From Mycobacterium intracellulare ATCC 13950 (lineage in GTDB: Bacteria; Actinomycetota; Actinomycetes; Mycobacteriales; Mycobacteriaceae): a stretch of 64,000 nt of DNA. A model generated the notes under the pieces. It worked only from the letters and a program-made list of their open reading frames with translations. It made no database searches and was not told the DNA's origin. Both the position numbers and the translations under genes were made by a program. The stretch is from the NCBI RefSeq assembly GCF_000277125.1, contig NC_016946.1, forward strand, positions 1,984,001 through 2,048,000, given 5' to 3'. Shown here one piece after another: positions 1-7,971 of the stretch (its first letter is position 1; the number at the start of each line of letters is the position of its first letter).

Positions 1-1007
1 TGGTGCAGGCGCACGACGATGCGCTGCCGGTGCCCAAAGTGATCATCTCGATGGACCCGCCCGAACATCAGAAGATGCGCCGGCTGGTGAGCAACGTGTT
101 CACCCCCCGCGCCATCGCCGCGCTGGAAGACATGGTGCGCGAGAAGGTCTACGAGCGCATTCATGCGCTCGACCCGTCCTCCTTCGACGTGGTAGCCGAC
201 TTCTCGGCCCTGTTTCCGAACGAGGTCATCACCACCATGCTGGGAGTGCCGAAGCAGGACCGCGACCAGATTCGTCTCTGGCTCGATCTGCTGCTTGAAC
301 GGCGCCCCGGTGAGATCGCCACCACCGCAGAGGGTTTCGAGGCCTCGACGAAGACGGGGATCTATTACTACAACCTGGTGCAGAAGCGCCGTGCCGAACC
401 CTGCGACGACATGATCAGCCGGCTCATCGAGACCGAGATCGAGCGAGACGGGCAGGTCGAGAAGCTCACCGATGTGGATATCACCGGCTTCGCGACCATG
501 CTCGGGGGAGCGGGCGCGGAGACCGTCACCAAGCTCATCGGCAATGCCATGGTCGCCTTCGCCGACTTTCCCGACCAGTGGCAGAAGTTGCAGAAGGACC
601 GTAGCAAGATTCCGGCCGCGATCGAAGAGTTGCTGCGCTACGAAGCGCCGTCACAGTACCAGGTCCGCACCGCTACCCGCGATGTGACGTTGCACGGCAA
701 GACAATTCCCGAGGGTAGCGCCGTCCTGCTCGTCACGGGTTCAGCGACGCGCGATGAGCGGATGTTCCCTGATCCTGACCGATTGGACATCGACAGGGAG
801 CGCAAAATGGGCTTCAATCTCGCCTTTGGCTACGGCATACACAGTTGTTTGGGGGCCGCGTTGGCGAGGATGGAGAGCCGCATCGCCCTAGGCGCGCTGC
901 TCGATCTCCTCCCCGAGTACGAAGTCGATCGCAGCGGGTTGCGGCGGGTGGCAATGTCCAATGTTTGCGGGTGGTCCAATGTCCCCGTCGCACGGCGGGC
1001 GGGCTAG
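1..1007 (+). CDS. Cytochrome P450 (5' end cut by window)
   Basis: C-terminal 334 residues of a haem-thiolate monooxygenase; bacterial P450s are about 400 aa, so roughly 70 N-terminal residues lie outside the window. Visible are the I-helix oxygen-binding motif GGAGAETVTK (about 168-177), the K-helix ExxR in EELLRYEAP (about 208-216) and the haem loop FGYGIHSCLG with proximal Cys282 (numbering from base 3). It is a soluble class that would need a ferredoxin and a reductase. Its stop overlaps the stop of the convergent TetR gene, so no terminator fits between them. The substrate cannot be read from sequence; the neighbouring catabolic operon suggests an isoprenoid or steroid-like molecule. Confidence 0.93.
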   Translation, partial: VQAHDDALPVPKVIISMDPPEHQKMRRLVSNVFTPRAIAALEDMVREKVYERIHALDPSSFDVVADFSALFPNEVITTMLGVPKQDRDQIRLWLDLLLERRPGEIATTAEGFEASTKTGIYYYNLVQKRRAEPCDDMISRLIETEIERDGQVEKLTDVDITGFATMLGGAGAETVTKLIGNAMVAFADFPDQWQKLQKDRSKIPAAIEELLRYEAPSQYQVRTATRDVTLHGKTIPEGSAVLLVTGSATRDERMFPDPDRLDIDRERKMGFNLAFGYGIHSCLGAALARMESRIALGALLDLLPEYEVDRSGLRRVAMSNVCGWSNVPVARRAG

Positions 1008-1606
1008 CGCCTCTTGAGTCCGTCACTCAGGAATCCCCGCACGACGTGGGCACGGACGAAGTCGGCGACCACGTCGTCGTCGCCCATGTCGAGATAGGGC
1101 GACGGGGTGGTGAACAACGAGAACAACATCCGCGCGAACCACTCGGTCGCCGACCGGATGTCAAGGTCACCGCGGACCTCGCCGGTCAGCCGCGCCGCGG
1201 AGACATACGGTGCGAGAAACTCGCTGCATTCCCGCAGGAGGGTCGACGCATTCTTGGTCAACATCAAGCTGACCTCGTCCTGGTCGAAATACGATTCGGG
1301 CTCCACGACTCGGCGCGCCTGAGCGACGAAAACGCCTGCACGCGTTAGCTTTTCCTCCAGCGTGCTGCCGCCGTGCCGATCGATCGCCGTGGCCAGCCTG
1401 CGATAGAAGCGCTGGGACGCCGCCTCCGCACAGCTTTCGACGATCGTCTCCTTGTCCCGGAAGTACTCGTAGAACGTGCTCCTGGACACATCCGCGACAC
1501 GTGCGATGTCGACGATCGTCGTCTTCCGCAACCCGTGCGTGCGGAAACAGGCGAACGCAGCCGAGATGAGCACCTCGCGGGTGTCGACCGCCGTCGCGTA
1601 CGTCAT
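1004..1606 (-). CDS. TetR-family transcriptional regulator
   Basis: 200 aa with an N-terminal TetR helix-turn-helix (about residues 10-58, including the TTIVDIARVADVSRSTFYEYF stretch in its usual place after an AAFACFRTHG helix) and a variable ligand-binding C-terminus. It is the last gene of the minus-strand P450/ACAD/hydratase/Ltp operon, 21 nt after the thiolase-like gene. It is therefore probably co-transcribed with, and controls, that operon in response to a CoA ester or a parent lipid, as KstR and KstR2 do for cholesterol genes (inference). No strong ribosome site precedes the ATG. Confidence 0.88.
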   Translation of the reverse strand: MTYATAVDTREVLISAAFACFRTHGLRKTTIVDIARVADVSRSTFYEYFRDKETIVESCAEAASQRFYRRLATAIDRHGGSTLEEKLTRAGVFVAQARRVVEPESYFDQDEVSLMLTKNASTLLRECSEFLAPYVSAARLTGEVRGDLDIRSATEWFARMLFSLFTTPSPYLDMGDDDVVADFVRAHVVRGFLSDGLKRR

Positions 1607-1627
1607 CTCGATTCCCGGCTTCCCCGC

Positions 1628-2806
1628 TCAGCGATCGGGTGCGAGGATCAGTCCGCTCGTCGGAACGCCTGTACCCGACGTGACCAGCACGTGTTCGACG
1701 TTGTCCACCTGATTGTGGGACGTGCCGCGCACCTGTCGGACGCCCTCGGTGATGCCGTTCATGCCGTGAATGTAAGCCTCGCCGAGCAACCCGCCGTTGG
1801 TGTTGATCGGCATCCGGCCGCCCAGTGACAGTTCTTCGACCGAGACGAAGTCCTTGGCTTCCCCGCGGCCGCAGAATCCGAGCTCCTCGAGTTGAGTGAA
1901 GACGAAAGGCGTGAAGTGGTCGTAGAGGAAAGCCGTCGAAATATCTTGCGGTTTAAGACCGGAATCCCGCCACAGCTTGTCGCCAACGACTCCCATTTCG
2001 GGCAGGCCGGTGATCTCCTCGCGGTAGTAGCTGGTCATCACCTCGCCGTCGTAGGCGGCTCCTTGCGCGGCGGCCGTGATGACGGCGGGCGGCTTGGCCA
2101 GGTCGCGGGCGCGCTCGACGCTCGTCACCACCATGGCGACACCCCCGTCGCTTTCCTGACAACAGTCGAGCAGCCTCAGCACGGGCTCGATGATCCACCG
2201 CGATTGTTGGTGCTGCTCAAGGGTTATCGGCTTCTGGTAGAACCAGGCGTCGGGGTTGTTCGCGGCGTGCTTGCGGTCGATAACCGAGATCTTCCCGAAA
2301 TCGGCGTTGGTGACGCCGTATGTGGTCATATAGCGCTGCGCGTGTAACGCGACCCAGGCGGCCGGCGTCATGAACCCGAACGGCGCATAGGGAGCCATCC
2401 ACAGCGGCGTCACTCCCGGCTGACGGCCGGCGCCACCGAAGCGGAACCCGGAGCGCTCGTTGAACGCTCGGTAGCACACCACCGCTGATGCCACGCCCGT
2501 CGCGACCGCCATCGCGGCCTGCATCACCGTTCCCGCGGCGGCGCCACCGCCGTGGGGGACCCTGGTGAAGAACGTCAGGTCCCGGATCCCGACATTGCGG
2601 GCGACCTCGATCTCCTCGTTGTCGTCGACGCTGAAGGTGACCATGCCGTCGATGTCGGCCGGACGAAGACCGGCGTCGCCTATGGCGGCTTTGACTGCCT
2701 CGCAGGCCAGTTGCATCTCGCTGCGGCCCGATTCCTTGGAGAACTCGGTTTGCCCGATCCCGACGAGCGCCGCCTTGCCGCCAATCCCGCAGGAGCCCCT
2801 GTTCAT
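1628..2806 (-). CDS. Thiolase-fold lipid-transfer protein (Ltp2-like retro-aldolase)
   Basis: 392 aa thiolase-superfamily protein of the SCP2-thiolase/Ltp type. The usual nucleophilic Cys region reads HGGGAAAGTV and has no cysteine. It keeps the LYDHFTPFVF segment typical of Ltp-like proteins. In the cholesterol pathway Ltp2, together with a DUF35 protein, cleaves a beta-hydroxyacyl-CoA by retro-aldol reaction to release propionyl-CoA; the same reaction type is inferred here. Its start overlaps the stop of the MaoC gene (ATGA), and a DUF35 gene lies two genes further upstream in the operon, matching the Ltp2/ChsH2 pairing. A classical thiolase activity is unlikely without the catalytic Cys. 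Confidence 0.87.
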   Translation of the reverse strand: MNRGSCGIGGKAALVGIGQTEFSKESGRSEMQLACEAVKAAIGDAGLRPADIDGMVTFSVDDNEEIEVARNVGIRDLTFFTRVPHGGGAAAGTVMQAAMAVATGVASAVVCYRAFNERSGFRFGGAGRQPGVTPLWMAPYAPFGFMTPAAWVALHAQRYMTTYGVTNADFGKISVIDRKHAANNPDAWFYQKPITLEQHQQSRWIIEPVLRLLDCCQESDGGVAMVVTSVERARDLAKPPAVITAAAQGAAYDGEVMTSYYREEITGLPEMGVVGDKLWRDSGLKPQDISTAFLYDHFTPFVFTQLEELGFCGRGEAKDFVSVEELSLGGRMPINTNGGLLGEAYIHGMNGITEGVRQVRGTSHNQVDNVEHVLVTSGTGVPTSGLILAPDR

Positions 2807-3255
2807 GCATCCACGCCTTCGAGCAGGCTGAGCACCGCGGTTCCCGAGACGTGGTCGCCGAGGCTGTTGGCGCCCCTGAACGTGACCTCGATGAATCCTT
2901 CGCCGTCGGCCGACGATTTGTCCGTGACCGATCCGGTGAAGCGCATCGGATCATTCGGGTAGGCCGGGACGCCGAGGCGAATGGACAACTTTTTGATCAT
3001 CGCCTCGGGGCCCGCCCAGTCATGAAGGAACTTCACGCAAAGCCCATTGGTCGTCAGGATGTTCAAGAAAATGTCTTTGGATCCCTGGGAATTCGCAAAG
3101 TCGCGGTCATGGTGCACGGGCATGTAGTCGCGGGACGCGATGGCCCCGGCGACGATCAGTGTGGTGGTCACCGGGACGTCCATCGGGGTGACTTCCTCGC
3201 CCACGTTGATGGAGTTCCATGCGCGCGTGGTGGTGCGGTCGACGGTGGAGGTCAT
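2803..3255 (-). CDS. MaoC-like (R)-enoyl-CoA hydratase, ChsH1-like
   Basis: 150 aa single-hotdog protein. The segment RDYMPVHHDRDFA matches the hydratase-2 motif that supplies the catalytic Asp and His in MaoC enzymes. In cholesterol breakdown, ChsH1 supplies the active site and pairs with ChsH2, whose hotdog half is inactive; the two genes upstream at 4795-5346 and 4382-4795 would be the split ChsH2 partner. It would hydrate an alpha-branched 2-enoyl-CoA for the downstream Ltp-type aldolase. The ATG at 3255 was chosen because it overlaps the upstream ACAD stop (ATGA); a longer open frame upstream is antisense-like and has no support. Confidence 0.87.
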   Translation of the reverse strand: MTSTVDRTTTRAWNSINVGEEVTPMDVPVTTTLIVAGAIASRDYMPVHHDRDFANSQGSKDIFLNILTTNGLCVKFLHDWAGPEAMIKKLSIRLGVPAYPNDPMRFTGSVTDKSSADGEGFIEVTFRGANSLGDHVSGTAVLSLLEGVDA

Positions 3256-4361
3256 GCGTTTCCTTCCGGGTATGTCGCGCCGAGCCGGGCGAGTTGTTGG
3301 GGGGCAGAGCCGAGCGAGAGCTCGATCTGCTTGGCCCACAGGAAATAGCGATGAAGCGGGTAGGTGACGTCGATGCCCATGCCGCCGTGGACCTGTTGGG
3401 CTGATGCGACGACCCGTGCACCCGCCTCGGCGGCCCAGAATTTGGCGATGGCGGCCTCGCGGGCGGCGGGTCGGCCTTCCGCGATCAGCCACGCCGCGTG
3501 CCAGGTGGTCCACCGAATCGCCTCGACGTCGATGAATGCATCGGCCAACCGCTGCTGCACGGCCTGAAATGAGCCGATCGGCCTGCCGAACTGCTCGCGC
3601 TCGCCGGTGTAGGACGCCGCGATCTTCAACGCGCGCTCGGTCACCCCGACCTGCATGGCGCACAGCCCGACGAGCGCCCTGGTGTACAGCGAGTCGACGG
3701 CATCCCGGCCACCGGCCTCGTTGAGTCGGTGCGCGACGGCCCCAGCGAACTCGACGTCGGCGTAGGGCTCACCATTAGTGGTTTCGGCCGGTGTGACGAC
3801 GACGCCCTCGGTGGCCGTCTCGACGACGAACAGGCCCGGTCCGTCGTCCGCGCGTGCCGAAACCACGATGGCGTCGGCAAGCTGCGCGGCGGGCACGAGT
3901 TCCTTGACGCCGTCCAAGATCCAGGCGTCGCCATCGGGCCGGGCGGTGGTGCGTGGGGCGGCCGGGTCGGAGCTTCCCGGTTCGGCGAGCGCGGCGGTCA
4001 GTATCGTGCTTCCGTCCACCACCTTCGGTAGGTACCGTCGCTGAGTGGTCGAGTCACCGTGCCGCGCAATCGTATCCGCGCCGAGCACCAGGGTCGCATA
4101 GACCGGCACCGGCGCAACACTCCAGCCCACTTCCGCGAGCAGCACGCCGAGGTCGAGGAAGCTGCCACCGCTGCCGCCAACCGATTCGGGTAGCGCGATG
4201 CCCAGCAAGTCCGACGCCGCCAGCTCACACCACAGTGCGGGGTCGAAACGAATCTCGCCCGATTCCAACTCGGTGAGGTGCTCGGTGGTGGCGCGGTGCT
4301 CGAAGAGCTGGCGGGCCACCTTGCCGACGGTCTCTTGTTCTTCGGTGAAGGAAAAATCCAT
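3252..4361 (-). CDS. Acyl-CoA dehydrogenase (short, partner-type subunit)
   Basis: 369 aa FAD-dependent ACAD. It begins MDFSFTEEQETVGKVAR and carries the FAD/adenine-binding REQFGRPIGSFQAVQQRLAD segment and a C-terminal VHGGMGIDVTYPLHR block. Together with the ACAD at 5343-6542 it occupies the FadE28/FadE29 positions of an igr-like operon, where two different subunits form an alpha2-beta2 enzyme that dehydrogenates a branched acyl-CoA. The sequence GMGIDVTYP lacks the Glu seen in the related small subunits of this window (GFTWEHD, GFTWEYP). ATG 4361 gives a normal N-terminus, 20 nt after the DUF35 gene. Confidence 0.9.
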   Translation of the reverse strand: MDFSFTEEQETVGKVARQLFEHRATTEHLTELESGEIRFDPALWCELAASDLLGIALPESVGGSGGSFLDLGVLLAEVGWSVAPVPVYATLVLGADTIARHGDSTTQRRYLPKVVDGSTILTAALAEPGSSDPAAPRTTARPDGDAWILDGVKELVPAAQLADAIVVSARADDGPGLFVVETATEGVVVTPAETTNGEPYADVEFAGAVAHRLNEAGGRDAVDSLYTRALVGLCAMQVGVTERALKIAASYTGEREQFGRPIGSFQAVQQRLADAFIDVEAIRWTTWHAAWLIAEGRPAAREAAIAKFWAAEAGARVVASAQQVHGGMGIDVTYPLHRYFLWAKQIELSLGSAPQQLARLGATYPEGNA

Positions 4362-4381
4362 GTTCGCCTGGTGCCTCGTGT

Positions 4382-4795
4382 TCAGCGGGCGGGCCGGAAC
4401 TGGTGCAGCACCAGCTCGTCCCCGGTCGGGATTGCTTCGAACTTCTCGTAGAAGACCTCGACGGGCATACCGACGTCGATGGCCGCCGGTTCGATATCGC
4501 ACAGGTTCGACACGATGCGCACACCTTCGTCGAGCTCGATCAGTGCCACGACATAGGGGTATTGAAGGAAGGGGAGCGGCGGGTATTGCGGCATCACGAA
4601 GCTGTAAACCGTTCCGCGCCCGGTTGATTCGATGGAATCCCAGTTGAGCGACTGGCAATTTCCGCACATCGGGCGGGGCGGCACCCGCAACGTCTTGCAG
4701 TCGGCGCAGCGCTGGATCAGCAGCTTGTGGTCCTTGAGGCCCGACCAGAAGAATTCGGTGTCCGGGCTGATCGACGGAGCAAGTCTGGTCGCCAT
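4382..4795 (-). CDS. DUF35 OB-fold/zinc-ribbon protein (ChsH2 C-terminal-like)
   Basis: 137 aa protein with an N-terminal zinc-ribbon (CADCKTLRVPPRPMCGNC, C-x2-C...C-x2-C, about residues 28-45) and a C-terminal OB-fold. DUF35 proteins bind SCP2-thiolase-like Ltp enzymes and are needed for their aldolase activity. In Mycobacterium tuberculosis this domain is fused to the MaoC-like half of ChsH2. Here it is a separate gene whose ATG overlaps the stop of the preceding hotdog gene (ATGA at 4795). It should partner with the Ltp-like protein at 1628-2806. Confidence 0.88.
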   Translation of the reverse strand: MATRLAPSISPDTEFFWSGLKDHKLLIQRCADCKTLRVPPRPMCGNCQSLNWDSIESTGRGTVYSFVMPQYPPLPFLQYPYVVALIELDEGVRIVSNLCDIEPAAIDVGMPVEVFYEKFEAIPTGDELVLHQFRPAR

Positions 4796-5346
4796 CAGCT
4801 TCCCGTCTTGAATCGCAGCGTGCGGAACCATTGGCGGCCGATGACTTCGCCGTTCTGATCGCGGTACGTGGTCACCCACGTGACGAAGAATCCTTTGCCC
4901 ATCGCGGTCGTCTTCTCGTCGGAGATCGAGTCGAACACCGTCTCACCGGTGATCTCGTCGCCGACGCGGGGATAGCGTTCGATCTCAAACTCCGAGTTCG
5001 TCGCGATGATGCCCGTGTAGCCCGCGTCGGAGAGGAATTGCAGCGGGTTGGTCTTGACCTCGATCGGCACGCCGCCGCGCTCATGGATGCCGGCGAGCTT
5101 GGGCGGCGGCATCGTCCAGCTCTGCAGCATCACCGGCGGGGAAACCAGGCCACCGTAGCGGGAATTCTCCGCGAACTCGGGATCAAGGTAGGCGGGATTC
5201 ATGTCGTCCAACGCGTACGCCCAGTGCCGGATCATCGCGGCGTTCACCGGATCGGGGGCGCGGGAGGGTCTGCCGACTCCGTCGGTGGGCGTCCCGATCA
5301 ACGCGTCGAGGCGCTCGCGCAGGTCGTCTTTGGCTAGCTCTGTCAC
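4795..5346 (-). CDS. MaoC/FAS1-like dehydratase N-domain protein (ChsH2 N-half)
   Basis: 183 aa single-hotdog protein similar to the N-terminal dehydratase domain family (HWAYALDDMNPAYLDPEF, then SPPVMLQSW). It probably forms a heterodimeric hydratase with the MaoC protein at 2803-3255. GTG 5346 is the start: it follows GGAAAGGAG by 8 nt and overlaps the upstream ACAD stop as GTGA. With the next gene it totals 320 residues, close to a fused ChsH2, so the two look like a naturally split version rather than a sequencing frameshift, because each has its own start and stop. Confidence 0.82.
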   Translation of the reverse strand: MTELAKDDLRERLDALIGTPTDGVGRPSRAPDPVNAAMIRHWAYALDDMNPAYLDPEFAENSRYGGLVSPPVMLQSWTMPPPKLAGIHERGGVPIEVKTNPLQFLSDAGYTGIIATNSEFEIERYPRVGDEITGETVFDSISDEKTTAMGKGFFVTWVTTYRDQNGEVIGRQWFRTLRFKTGS

Positions 5347-6542
5347 GTGGATTTCTCCTTTCCGGAGGCCCGCACGTCTCGGGGTGCGCGGGGCATCCCG
5401 AGGCCGGCCATAGCGATGATGTCGCGTTGAAGTTCGTTGGCTCCGCCGCCGAATGTGTTGATGACCGCCAGCCTGTAGGCGCTCTCCAGCTCGCCCTTGA
5501 GCGGAGCCGCCGAGTCCTTGCGGACACCCGCCTGCCCGACGACTTCGAGCAGCTCGCGGGCGACCTGTTGAGTGAGCTCGGTGCCGAAAACCTTTGCCGC
5601 CGAGGCCTCGCCCATACCGAGGGCACCCGAGCTCATCGTCGCGTTCACGCGCAGGTTCAGCAGCCGGTAGGCGGCGACCTGCGCTTCCACCCGGGCCAGG
5701 GCCTGCTGCACCCAGGGCTGATCGATGACCATGCCGTCGTCGAGCGGTGTCGTCGACGCCCACTTGAGCGTCTTGGCGAAGAGCGGCTCCAGGGCACCGA
5801 GGTTGCCCAGGGCGGCGCGTTCGAGGTTGAGCTGGTTCGTCACCAGTGTCCAACCCTGGTTTTCGCCGAGCACGATGGCGCTCTCGGGTACCCGGACGTC
5901 ATCGTAGAACGTGTAGTACGTGGACACCCCCGGCATGGTGTGTAGCGGCTTCCAGGAGAACCCGGGCGAGTCCGTCGGCACGATGAACAGGGTGATTCCC
6001 TTGTGTTTCTTGACGGTTGGGTCGGTGCGCGCCGCCAGCCAGATGTAGTCGGCGAACTCCGCGCCGCTGGTGAACATCTTTGAACCATTGATGACGAACT
6101 CGTCGCCGTCCCTGACCGCGGTGGTCCGCAGCGAGGCGAGGTCGCTCCCGGCGCCGGGCTCCGAGTAACCGATCGCGAAATCAACGGTGCCCTTGAGGAT
6201 CGCCGGGAGGAACTTGGCCTTCTGCTCCTCGGTGCCGTACTGAATGAGCGTGGGGCCCACAGTGTTCAGGGTGACAAACGGCAACGGTGCGTTGACCCTG
6301 CGCGCTTCCTCCGAGAAAATGTACTGCTCCAACGCGGTCAGCCCGCCGCCACCGTATTCGACCGGCCAGGCGACGCCGAGCAACCCGGCATCGCCGAGCG
6401 CCCGCCGGCACTCGGTCATCGCGGCGCCCCCCTCGGTGAGGTTGGCGACGGCGGCGCGGCGCTCCGGGGTCATCACCGCCTCCAGGCGCGTCCGGTAGTC
6501 CTTTCGGAGCTGCTCCTGTTCGGGCGTGTAGTCGAAGTCCAT
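5343..6542 (-). CDS. Acyl-CoA dehydrogenase (large subunit type)
   Basis: 399 aa ACAD, complete, beginning MDFDYTPEQEQLRKDYRTR. It has the substrate/FAD segment AIGYSEPGAGSDLASL and a C-terminal block NTFGGGANELQRDII. Where most ACADs have the catalytic Glu in YEGT, this protein has FGGG, so the base must come from elsewhere or from its partner at 3252-4361. The gene order P450-ACAD-hotdog-DUF35-ACAD-MaoC-Ltp matches the igr cholesterol operon. Its ATG directly abuts the stop of the P450 gene, showing translational coupling. Confidence 0.9.
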   Translation of the reverse strand: MDFDYTPEQEQLRKDYRTRLEAVMTPERRAAVANLTEGGAAMTECRRALGDAGLLGVAWPVEYGGGGLTALEQYIFSEEARRVNAPLPFVTLNTVGPTLIQYGTEEQKAKFLPAILKGTVDFAIGYSEPGAGSDLASLRTTAVRDGDEFVINGSKMFTSGAEFADYIWLAARTDPTVKKHKGITLFIVPTDSPGFSWKPLHTMPGVSTYYTFYDDVRVPESAIVLGENQGWTLVTNQLNLERAALGNLGALEPLFAKTLKWASTTPLDDGMVIDQPWVQQALARVEAQVAAYRLLNLRVNATMSSGALGMGEASAAKVFGTELTQQVARELLEVVGQAGVRKDSAAPLKGELESAYRLAVINTFGGGANELQRDIIAMAGLGMPRAPRDVRASGKEKST

Positions 6543-7735
6543 CAGTTGCCCGCCCCCAGTCGGATTGGCATGCGTTTCACGCCCGGCACCATGGTTGCGC
6601 GCAGCCGGGTCACGTCACCGGTGAGCTCGATCGTGGGAAAGGCGCCCAGTAGCACCTCAAACATCACCCTGGCTTCCAGGCGCGCGAGCTGGGCGCCAAG
6701 GCACGCGTGCTCCCCGGCCCCGAACGCGATGTGCGGGTTGGGATTACGGGTGATGTCGAACTCTTCGCAGGTGGGCCCAAAGATCTCTTCGTCGCGGTTG
6801 GCGGAGCCGTAGAGCATGACCACTGTGTCGCCCGCCCTGATCTGCTGGCCGCGGATCTCGACGTCCTCGGTCGCGCGGCGGGCCATGTGGGTGACCGGGC
6901 TGGTGAATCGCAGCATCTCCTCGACCGCGCTGGGCAGCAGCGACGGGTCCGATCGCAGCAGCGCGAACTGGTCGGGGTGGTCGATCAGCGCCAACGTGCC
7001 CAACGCGATCAGGTTGCGCGTGGTTTCGTTGCCGGCGACCAACAGCAGGAAGGAGAAGTTGAGCAGATCCGCGTCGGTGAGCCGCTCGCCGTCGACCTCG
7101 GCTGCGGCCAGGATGCTCAGCAGGTCGTCCTGCCCGCTGACCTCGCCGGAGCGCCGCGCGGCGATGAGCTTGGTGAAGTATTCGTACAGCTCACCGAGGG
7201 CGACGATCGAGTCCAGTTCGATGTCCGGGTCGGCGGTGCCGACCGCCGCGTCCGACCACGCGCGGAACTGCTCCCAGTCTTCGGGTGGGGCACCGAGCAT
7301 CTCGGCGATCATCCGGGTGGGAAGGGGCGCGGCGATCTCCTCGGCGAACTCGTACTCTCGCGACGGCTCGACACTGTCCACGATGCCCTTCACGATCTGG
7401 CGCACCTTGGGCTCGAGCAACTGCACCTGCCGGCGGGAAAAGCCGGAGTTGATGAGCTTGCGGAGCTGCCGGTGGCGGGGAGGGTCGGTGAAAATGAGGT
7501 TGCCTTCCTGAACGGGTTCAGGCTGGCTGGGATCCGGAATCGTGATGCCCTTCGTCGACGAGAAGGTCAGTGGGTGGCCCGAAACGTAGCGGACGTCCTC
7601 GTACTTCAACAGCGCCCAGAAGTTGGTGACGTCGTTCCACACCACTGGCGTCGTGTTGCGGAGTTCCCGGTAGACCGGGTAGGGATCGCCGGCGTAGAAG
7701 TCCGGAGAGTGCAAGGGAACAGTAGTAGTGGGCAC
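6542..7735 (-). CDS. Cytochrome P450, first gene of igr-like operon
   Basis: 397 aa P450 with the I-helix motif LLVAGNETTRN, ExxR in EEMLRFTSP and the haem loop FGAGEHACLGAQLARLE. By position it corresponds to cyp125, which oxidises the terminal methyl of cholesterol, but the substrate here is unknown. GTG 7735 is preferred: an AAGGAAGG ribosome site lies about 8 nt upstream and the protein then starts PTTTVPLHSPDFY, a normal P450 N-terminus. A GTG/ATG further upstream would add 15 atypical residues. A partial copy of the cluster-wide inverted repeat lies at 7778-7795, in its promoter region. Confidence 0.93.
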   Translation of the reverse strand: MPTTTVPLHSPDFYAGDPYPVYRELRNTTPVVWNDVTNFWALLKYEDVRYVSGHPLTFSSTKGITIPDPSQPEPVQEGNLIFTDPPRHRQLRKLINSGFSRRQVQLLEPKVRQIVKGIVDSVEPSREYEFAEEIAAPLPTRMIAEMLGAPPEDWEQFRAWSDAAVGTADPDIELDSIVALGELYEYFTKLIAARRSGEVSGQDDLLSILAAAEVDGERLTDADLLNFSFLLLVAGNETTRNLIALGTLALIDHPDQFALLRSDPSLLPSAVEEMLRFTSPVTHMARRATEDVEIRGQQIRAGDTVVMLYGSANRDEEIFGPTCEEFDITRNPNPHIAFGAGEHACLGAQLARLEARVMFEVLLGAFPTIELTGDVTRLRATMVPGVKRMPIRLGAGN

Positions 7736-7777
7736 CGCATGCCTTCCTTGGACACTGGGCTGGCCGGACAGATAACG

Positions 7778-7795
7778 CAAGAATGTCCGTTTCCA
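7778..7795. promoter_or_regulatory. Candidate operator, partial GAGAA-type repeat
   Basis: The sequence CAAGAATGTCCGTTTCCA lies in the divergent promoter between the P450 operon and the aldehyde dehydrogenase. It matches the site at 42708-42725 (TGAGAATGACCGTTTCCA) at 14 of the last 15 bases. It is a weak palindrome by itself, so the call rests on similarity to the other sites. Confidence 0.45.
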
Positions 7796-7841
7796 TGCTG
7801 TCTACAGGAGAGCCGGATCATCTGTCAATCGCCGCATATTA

Positions 7842-7865
7842 GGCTAAAAATGGCTCAAATTAGCC
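7842..7865. promoter_or_regulatory. Inverted repeat GGCTAA-N12-TTAGCC
   Basis: Perfect 6-bp arms separated by 12 bases in an AT-rich patch of the 236-bp divergent intergenic region. A position about 110 bp from both start codons suits a regulator of the divergent P450 operon and the aldehyde dehydrogenase-CoA transferase pair. No other copy was seen in the window. Confidence 0.4.
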
Positions 7866-7971
7866 GTTGACGGCGTCGCGGTCGGCGTGTACACACAGGT
7901 TGAGTATGTAAGTTATCTCGGTGGCGTCGCCCGCGCTGCTTCACGATCGTGCAGTCAGGAAGGCAGGCAGG

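Noticed and set aside
4795..4797. Frameshift or sequencing error splitting a fused ChsH2-like gene
   Set aside because: The two frames join by a standard ATGA overlap, each protein has a complete domain, and similar couplings occur throughout the operon, so a natural split is more likely.
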